A stretch of 5,613 bases of DNA, from positions 1-5,613 of the forward strand of contig JAFTGG010000103.1 of the NCBI GenBank assembly GCA_017458025.1. Direction: 5' to 3'. Numbering within the stretch: position 1 is the stretch's first letter; every line of letters begins with the position of its first letter. The stretch is from Oscillospiraceae bacterium (GTDB lineage Bacteria > Bacillota > Clostridia > Oscillospirales > Oscillospiraceae). Below, piece after piece: positions 1-5,613 of this stretch. A program made the position numbers and the translations under genes. Below the pieces are notes generated by a model, which ran no database searches, had not been told where the DNA came from, and worked only from the letters and a program-made list of their open reading frames with translations.

Positions 1-5
1 AAGGC

Positions 6-1211
6 ATGAAACTCGGCGTTTACGGCGGCAGCTTCGATCCGCCGCATCTGGGGCATCTGCGCGCCGCCGTCGCGGCGGCAAGGGCGCTCTCGCTCGACGA
101 GCTCCTGCTCATGCCCGCGGGCACGCCGCCGCACAAGCGGCTCTCCGGCGGCGCGGTCGACGCGGCGCACCGCGCGGAGATGACGCGCCTCACGGCGGAG
201 CAGGCGGCGCTGGAGTCGGGGATTCCCGTCAAATGCTCGCGCATGGAGATCGAGCGCGACGGGAAAAGCTATACCGTCGACACGCTGCTCGCGCTGCGCG
301 AACAGCGCCCCGACGACGAGCTGTGGCTGCTGGTGGGGACGGATATGTTCCTCACCATTCAGGATTGGTACCGGCCGGAGGCGATCCTCGCGAACGCCGC
401 GCTCTGCGCGTTCGGGCGCCACGCGGCGGACACGGCGGAGCGGTTCGCCGCGCATCAGGCGTATTTGGAAGAGCGCTTCCCGGGCGCGCGGATCGAGACG
501 ATTGCGCTGCCGGAGCTGGTCGAGATATCGTCGAGCGAGCTGCGCGCGCTGCTGCCCACGGGCGGCGGGCAGTACCTGCTCCCGCAGGTCTACGGCTATA
601 TCCTGCGCGAGCATCTGTACGGAACGAACCTCGATTTGAAGCGACTTACCGTCGAGCAGCTACGTCCCGTCGCGCTGTCGTATCTCAAGGCGAAGCGCGT
701 ACGGCACGTTCTCGGCGTCGAGGAGGAGGCAATCCGCCTCGCGGAAAAGTATGGCGCGGACGTGGAAAAGGCGCGTTTTGCGGCGCTGCTGCACGACGCG
801 ACGAAGAAGCTCGATCTGGACGAACAGCTCGCGCTGTGCGCGCGGTATCGCATCGAGCTAGACGATCTCGAACGCCGCGCGCTCAAGCTGCTGCACGCCA
901 AGACCGGCGCGGCGCTGGCGCGGGACGTGTTCGGCGCGGACGACGACGTTTGCAGCGCCATTTTGTGGCACACGACGGGGCGTCCGAACATGACGCTTTT
1001 GGAAAAGGTCGTCTATCTCGCGGACTACATCGAGCCGAACCGCGACTTCGACGGCGTGGACACGCTGCGAAAGGCGGTGTACGAGGATCTCGACAAGGGT
1101 CTGGAGCTGGGGCTGCGTATGAGCGTCGAGGAGCTTGAAGAGCGCGGCGCGCCCGTCCATCACGACACGCGCGAGGCGTACGAGTACATCACGCGACAGT
1201 TGGGAGACTGA
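6..1211 (+). CDS. nadD-yqeK: NadD-YqeK fusion: nicotinate-nucleotide adenylyltransferase + HD-domain Ap4A hydrolase
   Basis: This is a 401-residue cytoplasmic protein with two enzyme domains. Residues 1 to about 205 are NadD, which joins ATP and nicotinate mononucleotide to give deamido-NAD. Visible motifs are the nucleotidyltransferase signature GGSFDPPHLGH (7-17), TPPHK (40-44), SYTVDTL (88-94), the GTD-F..I.DW stretch (111-121) and ISSSELR (174-180). Residues from about 214 on are YqeK, an HD-superfamily phosphohydrolase; characterised YqeK proteins cleave Ap4A symmetrically to two ADP. Its likely metal ligands are H234 (in RVRH), H263-D264 (LLHDATK), H297, H322 (WHTTGR) and D340 (LADYIEP). 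The two domains are usually separate proteins of about 190-210 and 190 residues, so the fused length equals both full-length partners. The linker (about 206-213) has no ATG. A TTG at 636 with GGAAC at 621-625 is only a weak candidate for an internal start. The ATG at 6 begins at the family-typical N-terminus (MKLGVYGG). The upstream bases AAGGC are too few to judge the ribosome binding site. Confidence 0.95.
   Translation: MKLGVYGGSFDPPHLGHLRAAVAAARALSLDELLLMPAGTPPHKRLSGGAVDAAHRAEMTRLTAEQAALESGIPVKCSRMEIERDGKSYTVDTLLALREQRPDDELWLLVGTDMFLTIQDWYRPEAILANAALCAFGRHAADTAERFAAHQAYLEERFPGARIETIALPELVEISSSELRALLPTGGGQYLLPQVYGYILREHLYGTNLDLKRLTVEQLRPVALSYLKAKRVRHVLGVEEEAIRLAEKYGADVEKARFAALLHDATKKLDLDEQLALCARYRIELDDLERRALKLLHAKTGAALARDVFGADDDVCSAILWHTTGRPNMTLLEKVVYLADYIEPNRDFDGVDTLRKAVYEDLDKGLELGLRMSVEELEERGAPVHHDTREAYEYITRQLGD
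1202..1206 (+). promoter_or_regulatory. Ribosome binding site of the LCP gene (GGGAG)
   Basis: GGGAG lies inside the last codons of the nadD-yqeK gene, 6 nt before the ATG at 1213. It decides the start: an in-frame ATG at 1135 would overlap the upstream gene by 77 nt and add 26 residues (MKSAARPS...) that look like out-of-frame reading of the YqeK C-terminus. The placement suggests re-initiation by ribosomes finishing nadD-yqeK. Confidence 0.75.
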
Positions 1212-1212
1212 T

Positions 1213-2685
1213 ATGGCATACAGCGACTTTCGGGATAAACTGAAAGCGAAACGCGCGGAAGTGCAGGAAAAATACTCGCAGAACAGCAGCGAGGCGTGGG
1301 AGCAGATCAAGGCGTTTGTCACGGACCCGACGCATTGGCTCGTCGCGGGTATCGCGCTGCTGCTGATTGTCGCGGGCGTTTTTGCCGTGAAGTTCATCAG
1401 CGCCGTCCGCGCGCCGGCGCTGCCGAACCGGCCGCATGAGGCGATCACGATCGGCGGAAGCCTGATCCGGCCCGGCGAGGACGGCGCGGGCGAAGAAGAG
1501 GAGATCGACGACAGCAACACGGTGCAGCCGCTGCTCTCCGGCGCGCGCAAGGAGAACTACTACACGTTCCTCCTGTTCGGCATGGACAAGTTCAGCGGCA
1601 GCACGGATACCATCATGGTCGTGAGCTACGACGTCGCGAACCAGAAGCTCAATCTGATGAGTATTCCGCGCGACACGATGGTGAATGTGAGCTGGGACGT
1701 CAAGAAGATCAACTCCGTCTACGCGATGAGCGGCATCAGCGGGCTCAAAAAGCACATTGGCAAGCTCATCGGCTTCGTGCCGGATTACTATGTCAAGATC
1801 GACCTGCAGGCGTTTGTCGACGTGGTGAACCTGCTCGGCGGCATCGAGTTCGACGTGCCGATCTCCATGCACTACCACGATCCCGCGCAGGGGCTGAGCA
1901 TCGACCTCGAACCTGGCCTGCAAACGCTCGACGGCGAGCAGGCGATGGGCCTCGTCCGCTTCCGCAAGAGCGACCGCGGCGTGGACGGGCGCATCAGCGG
2001 CTACGACGATACGGGCCGCGTCAAGACGCAGCAGGACTTCCTGAAGGCGATGTTCAAGAAGTGCCTCAAGATCACGAAGTGGTCGCAGATCACGGGCTAC
2101 GTCGAGATATTCAACGAGAACGTCGAAAGCGATCTGACGCTCGGCAATATGCTCTGGTTCGCGCGGCAGGCGATGGACCTCGGCGAGGACGGCTTTGCCA
2201 CCGTCACCGCGCCGGGCAACTACTATGCCGAAGCGTGGAGCCGTTCCATCGGCCAGATGCAGTCGTATGTGACGCTCTACGGGCGGGATATGGTGCAGCT
2301 GGTAAACAAAGACTTTAACCCGTATCTCACGAACGTGACGCTGGCAAACCTCGACATCATGTCGATCAACTCCGACGGCAGCGTCTCGTCCTCGACGGGC
2401 TATGTGGCGGACAGCCGCGCGGCGGCACCGCCCGATACCGGCGGCGGAAGGAACGTTACGGTAACGGAGGAGCCGGCAGGCGGAGGAACGGCGGAGACGG
2501 GCAGGGACGACACGCCGATCGCGCCCATCGAGTCGTTGATCCCGGACCCGAACGAACAAACGGCGACGCCGGAGCCTGACGCGCCCGCGGAGGAACAGCC
2601 GCCCGAAACGCCGCCGGCGGAAGAACAGCCGCCCGCGGAGCCCGCCGTAACAGAGACAACGCCGACCGAGAGCGGCGAAGAATAA
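1213..2685 (+). CDS. LCP (LytR-CpsA-Psr) family cell-wall glycopolymer phosphotransferase
   Basis: This is a 490-residue membrane-anchored enzyme. LCP proteins move undecaprenyl-phosphate-linked glycopolymers (teichoic acid, capsule or similar) onto peptidoglycan outside the cell. Residues 1-41 form a charged cytoplasmic tail, 42-64 are one hydrophobic membrane segment, and 65-114 are an acidic linker. The LCP domain follows at about 115-285: FGMDKFSGSTDTIMVVS (122-138) with D125, SIPRDT (150-155) with R153 and D154, INSVYAMSG (166-174), NLLGGIEFDVP (206-216), and LVRFRKSD (247-254) with R249 and R251. The segment D266-x-x-R269-x-x-x-Q273 matches the conserved D-xx-R-xxx-Q pattern, so the active site looks intact. 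About 286-395 is the usual C-terminal extension of the domain. From about 402 the chain is low-complexity, Gly then Pro/Glu/Thr-rich, with a short tandem repeat. The natural substrate cannot be read from sequence. The start at 1213 is supported by its RBS and by the 1-nt gap to the upstream stop. Confidence 0.93.
   Translation: MAYSDFRDKLKAKRAEVQEKYSQNSSEAWEQIKAFVTDPTHWLVAGIALLLIVAGVFAVKFISAVRAPALPNRPHEAITIGGSLIRPGEDGAGEEEEIDDSNTVQPLLSGARKENYYTFLLFGMDKFSGSTDTIMVVSYDVANQKLNLMSIPRDTMVNVSWDVKKINSVYAMSGISGLKKHIGKLIGFVPDYYVKIDLQAFVDVVNLLGGIEFDVPISMHYHDPAQGLSIDLEPGLQTLDGEQAMGLVRFRKSDRGVDGRISGYDDTGRVKTQQDFLKAMFKKCLKITKWSQITGYVEIFNENVESDLTLGNMLWFARQAMDLGEDGFATVTAPGNYYAEAWSRSIGQMQSYVTLYGRDMVQLVNKDFNPYLTNVTLANLDIMSINSDGSVSSSTGYVADSRAAAPPDTGGGRNVTVTEEPAGGGTAETGRDDTPIAPIESLIPDPNEQTATPEPDAPAEEQPPETPPAEEQPPAEPAVTETTPTESGEE
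2584..2643 (+). repeat. Two-copy 30-nt tandem repeat in the LCP tail
   Basis: Two adjacent 30-nt units encode PAEEQPPETP (458-467) and PAEEQPPAEP (468-477). They agree at 8 of 10 residues and differ at several DNA positions, including silent third bases, so the duplication is not very recent or the peptide is under selection. It belongs to a longer extracellular Pro/Glu-rich tail, probably a flexible spacer in the wall. Confidence 0.7.
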
Positions 2686-2692
2686 GAAAGGA
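2686..2692 (+). promoter_or_regulatory. Ribosome binding site of rsfS (GAAAGGA)
   Basis: GAAAGGA begins directly after the LCP stop codon (TAA at 2683-2685) and ends 7 nt before the rsfS ATG at 2700. This is a good Shine-Dalgarno match at normal spacing. Confidence 0.8.
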
Positions 2693-2699
2693 ATTATCT

Positions 2700-3062
2700 A
2701 TGCTGCAACCGAAAGAAATGGCGCTGATCGCCGCCAAGGCGCTCGACGCGAAAAAGGGTAAGGATATCCGCGTGCTGGAGATCGACAAGATCACGACGCT
2801 GGCCGATTACTTCGTCATCTGTACCGGCGGCTCGAACACGCAGATCAACGCGCTGTGCGACGAGGTGGAAAAGGAGCTGACCGCCGCCGGAGAGGAGCCG
2901 CTCCATCGCGAGGGCTACCGCGGCGGCACATGGGTGCTGCTGGACTACGGCTGCATCGCTGTGCATGTGTTCAATGCCGAGGCACGCGAGTTCTACTCTC
3001 TTGAGCACGTCTGGGCGGACGGCAAAGAGGTCGACCTCACGGGCGTGCTGACGGCGGATTGA
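2700..3062 (+). CDS. rsfS: Ribosomal silencing factor RsfS (Iojap/YbeB family)
   Basis: This 120-residue protein has the normal length for the family. RsfS binds ribosomal protein uL14 on the 50S subunit, blocks joining with 30S and so lowers translation when nutrients are short. The whole chain is the RsfS domain: LEIDKITTLADYFVICTGGSN (26-46) is the N-terminal signature, followed by a helix with Q48 and DEVEKEL (54-60). EGYRGGTWVLLDYG (71-84) and VHVFNAEAREFYSLEHVW (88-105) complete the conserved core. In many homologues the residue after LDYG is Asp or similar; here it is Cys (C85), which lies outside anything I know to be essential. The gene sits between the LCP gene and the acyltransferase; rsfS next to nadD/yqeK and leuS is a common arrangement. 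Confidence 0.95.
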   Translation: MLQPKEMALIAAKALDAKKGKDIRVLEIDKITTLADYFVICTGGSNTQINALCDEVEKELTAAGEEPLHREGYRGGTWVLLDYGCIAVHVFNAEAREFYSLEHVWADGKEVDLTGVLTAD

Positions 3063-3075
3063 GCCGCCGGAAAAC

Positions 3076-4104
3076 ATGAGCTACAAGGTCCTGAGCAAGT
3101 ACCGCTCGGAGCTGATGGGCGTCGCGATGCTCTGGGTCATGTGCTTCCACGCGTTTGACCTCGATCTCGGCAGCGAGACGCTGAACAACCTCCGCGCGGA
3201 CGGCTTCGGCGGCGTGGACATCTTTATTCTGCTCTCGTCGATGGGGCTGGCGATGTCGCTTTCGCGCAAAGAGGTCGATTTCGAGCGTTTCATGCGCCGC
3301 CGCGCGCTGCGTATTCTGCCGGCGTACTTTGCGGTGATGCTGCCGTATACGCTCTACACCGTCCGCGCGGACGGCGTGCCGTGGATCGCGCTTCTGTGGA
3401 ACAGCACGCTGCTCTACTATTGGGTGCACTGCCGGGGCGCGTTCAATTGGTATGTCGCGGGCGCGATGACGTTCTACGCGCTGACGCCGTGTTCGTTCCG
3501 CGCCCTGCGCGGCGCGAAGCGGCGCGAGCTGCTGACCGCCGGCGCGGCGGCCGCGGGCGTTCTGGTCTGCCAATGGCTGATGCACGCGGATTATTGGCAG
3601 TATCTCGACGTGTTCTACCGCTTCCCCATCTTTTTCGTCGGGCTTCTGATCGGCTTTTATGTGCCGGAGGACCGGAAGCTGACGGGACGCGGCGCCGCGT
3701 TCTGGGGGCTGAGCTTCGCGCTGGGCGTTGCCTACGGCGCTCTGGTGCGCAGCGGCGTCGACACCTCGCCCGTCTGGGTGCAGTTCTGCCATGTGTTCCT
3801 GTTCACCACCGTGCCGGTGTGTCTCGCGCTGTGCCTGCTTTTTGAGAAGCTGCCGCTCGGCGCGGTGCGCCGTTGTCTGCGGCTGGTGGGGGAGAACAGC
3901 CTTGAGATTTACCTGCTGAACGTCAGCTTCTTCTCCCGTGTGCTGACGATCCGGCGCTATGTGTCGATCGGCGGGCCGACTCATCGGCTCTATTATCTTG
4001 TTATGTTTGCCGCCAACATCGCGCTCGGCTGTCTGCTGCATCGCGCGATCGAAGCGGTTCGAGAAAAAATCCAGAGAAAACCAAAGGAGCTACCGAATCC
4101 ATGA
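3076..4104 (+). CDS. Acyltransferase family 3 (OafA/YrhL-like) integral membrane protein
   Basis: This is a 342-residue polytopic membrane protein. Family members transfer acetyl or other acyl groups to sugars of surface polymers or other envelope acceptors. The N-terminus fits the family: a first membrane segment ending in the conserved His (about 13-27, H25), [12 protein letters not shown] (44-55) and [12 protein letters not shown] (74-85), a typical R..RI.PAY. Further hydrophobic segments lie near 84-96, 103-116, 122-138, 152-168, 180-196, 207-224, 235-256, 276-290 and 305-321. FNWYVAGAM (123-131) and [11 protein letters not shown] (272-282) are also family-like, with Asn where His is often seen. 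The Arg of the usual R-x10-H pair is Met here (M14); the nearest Arg is R10. The chain stops after the membrane domain, with no SGNH esterase domain. The start at 3076 has only a weak site (CGGAAAA before it, 13 nt after rsfS) but keeps the KYRSEL segment. The acceptor is unknown; a wall polymer is plausible given the nearby LCP gene. The Lys/Arg-rich tail carries the leuS ribosome binding site. Confidence 0.85.
   Translation: MSYKVLSKYRSELMGVAMLWVMCFHAFDLDLGSETLNNLRADGFGGVDIFILLSSMGLAMSLSRKEVDFERFMRRRALRILPAYFAVMLPYTLYTVRADGVPWIALLWNSTLLYYWVHCRGAFNWYVAGAMTFYALTPCSFRALRGAKRRELLTAGAAAAGVLVCQWLMHADYWQYLDVFYRFPIFFVGLLIGFYVPEDRKLTGRGAAFWGLSFALGVAYGALVRSGVDTSPVWVQFCHVFLFTTVPVCLALCLLFEKLPLGAVRRCLRLVGENSLEIYLLNVSFFSRVLTIRRYVSIGGPTHRLYYLVMFAANIALGCLLHRAIEAVREKIQRKPKELPNP
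4083..4089 (+). promoter_or_regulatory. Ribosome binding site of leuS (AAAGGAG), inside the acyltransferase gene
   Basis: AAAGGAG is the strongest Shine-Dalgarno match in the window. It ends 11 nt before the leuS ATG at 4101, slightly longer than ideal, and overlaps acyltransferase codons 336-338 (Pro-Lys-Glu). With the ATGA overlap of stop and start at 4101-4104, it suggests both independent loading and coupling to the upstream gene. Confidence 0.75.
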
Positions 4105-5613
4105 AATACGATTTTGCGGCCATTGAGAAGAAATGGCAGGACAATTGGGAGGTCACGAAGCCCTACGCCGCCGTGACCGGCGAGACGGATAAAAAGAAGT
4201 TCTACGGCCTGATCGAATTTCCGTATCCCTCGGCGGCGGGCCTGCACGTCGGCCACCCGCGCCCGTTTACGGCGATGGACGTCGTGACGCGCAAAAAGCG
4301 CATGGAGGGCTACAACGTCCTGTTCCCGATCGGCTTCGACGCCTTCGGCCTGCCGACGGAGAACTTTGCCATCAAGAACCATATCCACCCCGCGATCATC
4401 ACGAAGCGGAACATCGAGAACTTCACGCGCCAGCTAAAGATGCTCGGCTACGGCTTCGACTGGGACCGCTGCGTGGACACCACCGACCCGAACTACTACA
4501 AGTGGACGCAGTGGATCTTCCTTCAGCTCTTTAAGAAGGGCCTTGCCTACAAGGCGACCATGCCCGTCAACTGGTGCACGTCCTGCAAGTGCGTGCTTGC
4601 GAACGAGGAGGTCGTCGAGGGCGTGTGCGAGCGCTGCGGCAGCGAGGTCATCCGCAAGGAAAAGAGCCAGTGGATGCTCGCCATCACCAAGTACGCCGAC
4701 CGTCTGGTCGACGACCTCGACACGGTCGATTACATCGAGCGCGTGAAGGTACAGCAGCGCAATTGGATTGGCCGCTCCACCGGCACGGAGGTCACGTTCA
4801 AGACCAACACGGAGGACGATATCACCGTCTACACCACGCGCGTGGACACGCTCTACGGCGTGACCTACACGGTCATCTCGCCGGAGCATCCGCTTCTTAA
4901 AAAGTGGCAGCCGCTGATTCGCAATTGGGGCGAGGTCGCGAAGTATCGGGAGGCCGCCGCGAAGAAATCCGACTTCGAGCGCGGCGAGCTGAACAAGGAA
5001 AAGACCGGCGTGCGCCTCGACGGCATCGAGGTCGTCAACCCCGCCACGGGCGAGGCCGTGCCGATGTTCGTCTCCGACTATGTGCTCATGGGCTACGGCA
5101 CCGGCATCGTCATGGGCGTGCCGGGCCACGACCAGCGCGACTGGGACTTCGCCACCGCGTTCGGCCTGCCCATCGTCGAGGTCGTCAAGGGCGGCGACGT
5201 GACAAAAGAAGCGTTCACGCTCAAGGACGACACGGGGATCATGGTCAACTCCGGCATCCTCAACGGCATGACCGTCAAGGACGCGATCCCGTATATGAAG
5301 AACTATGCCGTCGAGCAGGGCTGGGGCAAGGAGAAGACGAACTTCAAGCTGCGCGATTGGGTGTTCTCCCGCCAGCGCTATTGGGGCGAGCCGATCCCGC
5401 TGGTCAACTGCCCCGACTGCGGCTGGGTGCCGGTGCCGGAGGAGGAACTGCCGCTCGTGCTGCCGCAGGTCGAAAGCTACGAGCCCACCGACGACGGCGA
5501 GAGCCCGATCTCCAAGATGACTGATTGGGTCAACACCACCTGCCCGAAGTGCGGCAAACCCGCGAAGCGCGAGACCGACACGATGCCGCAGTGGGCGGGT
5601 TCGAGCTGGTACT
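4101..5613 (+). CDS. leuS: Leucyl-tRNA synthetase (LeuRS), 5' part, cut by the window edge
   Basis: The frame stays open for 504 codons to the right edge; full-length bacterial LeuRS is roughly 800 or more residues, so about 60% is present. It is a class I synthetase that charges tRNA-Leu and edits mischarged tRNA. Visible parts are [12 protein letters not shown] at the N-terminus, [13 protein letters not shown] (40-52) with the HIGH-type HVGH at 49-52, and [11 protein letters not shown] (78-88). A Cys4 zinc module follows: C159, C162, C176, C179. The CP1 editing domain (about 222-415) keeps TTRVDT (245-250), with T250 and R247 at the expected places, and VPGHDQRD (340-347) with both Asp residues. 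[16 protein letters not shown] (418-433) is the return to the catalytic fold. A second Cys4 set, C437, C440, C481 and C484, precedes [12 protein letters not shown] (493-504). The KMSKS loop and tRNA-binding domains lie beyond the window. The ATG at 4101 is set by the RBS and the standard N-terminus. Confidence 0.95.
   Translation, partial: MKYDFAAIEKKWQDNWEVTKPYAAVTGETDKKKFYGLIEFPYPSAAGLHVGHPRPFTAMDVVTRKKRMEGYNVLFPIGFDAFGLPTENFAIKNHIHPAIITKRNIENFTRQLKMLGYGFDWDRCVDTTDPNYYKWTQWIFLQLFKKGLAYKATMPVNWCTSCKCVLANEEVVEGVCERCGSEVIRKEKSQWMLAITKYADRLVDDLDTVDYIERVKVQQRNWIGRSTGTEVTFKTNTEDDITVYTTRVDTLYGVTYTVISPEHPLLKKWQPLIRNWGEVAKYREAAAKKSDFERGELNKEKTGVRLDGIEVVNPATGEAVPMFVSDYVLMGYGTGIVMGVPGHDQRDWDFATAFGLPIVEVVKGGDVTKEAFTLKDDTGIMVNSGILNGMTVKDAIPYMKNYAVEQGWGKEKTNFKLRDWVFSRQRYWGEPIPLVNCPDCGWVPVPEEELPLVLPQVESYEPTDDGESPISKMTDWVNTTCPKCGKPAKRETDTMPQWAGSSWY

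Larger units (their letters stand above)
6..5613 (+). other. Five-gene co-directional operon (partial)
   Basis: Five genes run in the same direction with spacings of 1, 14, 13 and -4 nt, which implies one transcript and translational coupling at the first and last junctions. No stem-loop plus T-run and no promoter-sized gap is seen between genes. The operon is open at both ends: only 5 nt precede the first start codon, and leuS is cut by the right edge. From general knowledge of clostridial genomes, obgE and a YhbY-type gene often lie just upstream of nadD, but nothing in the window shows this. Confidence 0.8.

Noticed and set aside
233..1138. 301-codon plus-strand frame overlapping nadD-yqeK in another frame
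   Set aside because: The translation is Arg/Ala/Gly-rich with no domain and lies entirely within a well-supported gene.
1135..1212. N-terminal extension of the LCP gene to an in-frame ATG at 1135
   Set aside because: It would overlap nadD-yqeK by 77 nt and adds 26 residues unlike an LCP N-terminus. The ATG at 1213 has GGGAG at 6-nt spacing and sits 1 nt after the upstream stop.
1189..2559. 456-codon open frame on the minus strand opposite the LCP gene
   Set aside because: High GC keeps antisense frames open. The translation is an Arg/Val/Asp/His-rich string with no recognisable domain, and the sense strand carries an unmistakable LCP protein.
3063..3075. Terminator or promoter between rsfS and the acyltransferase gene
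   Set aside because: Only 13 nt separate the genes, with no room for a stem-loop and T-run or for -35/-10 boxes outside coding sequence.
3037..4041. 334-codon open frame on the minus strand opposite the acyltransferase
   Set aside because: The product is rich in Arg, His, Gln and Ala with no domain, as expected of a GC-rich antisense shadow. The sense frame shows membrane segments and family motifs.
4434..5129. 231-codon minus-strand frame opposite leuS
   Set aside because: It is a shadow of leuS, whose sense frame matches LeuRS motifs throughout.
1..5613. CRISPR array, tRNA or rRNA gene, insertion sequence or attachment site
   Set aside because: Coding sequence fills nearly the whole window. 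No regularly spaced repeats, transposase-like protein or terminal inverted repeats were found, and gaps of at most 14 nt leave no room for RNA genes.

Overview
The window is a tightly packed block of housekeeping genes from a GC-rich bacterium, all on the + strand. It reads in the order nadD-yqeK (one fused gene), an LCP (LytR-CpsA-Psr) cell-wall gene, rsfS, a membrane acyltransferase, and the 5' part of leuS. The LCP protein, the YqeK domain and the LeuRS sequence style (a PYPS..GLHVGHP signature and a [12 protein letters not shown] stretch) point to a Firmicute. A GC-rich gut-type Clostridia lineage (Oscillospirales or Christensenellales-like) is my best guess, inferred from protein style and gene order rather than from any marker search.

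Layout. Positions 6-1211 encode a 401-residue protein with an NaMN adenylyltransferase half and an HD-domain YqeK half. After 1 nt, 1213-2685 encodes a single-pass LCP phosphotransferase with a Pro/Glu-rich tail. After 14 nt, 2700-3062 encodes the ribosomal silencing factor RsfS. After 13 nt, 3076-4104 encodes a polytopic acyltransferase-3 family protein. Its stop overlaps the leuS start by 4 nt (ATGA), and leuS runs from 4101 off the right edge after 504 codons. No intergenic gap exceeds 14 nt, so there is no room for an internal promoter leader, T-box or terminator outside coding sequence. The promoter and the true operon ends lie outside the window.

How the genes fit together. The order nadD, yqeK, LCP gene, rsfS, leuS is a familiar arrangement in Clostridia and links NAD synthesis, dinucleotide turnover, wall polymer attachment, ribosome control and leucyl-tRNA charging. 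The non-standard items are the NadD-YqeK fusion and the acyltransferase placed between rsfS and leuS. The acyltransferase also lacks the Arg of the usual R-x10-H motif. I see no new defence, mobile or RNA-based system here; the notable points are modest variations on a conserved operon.
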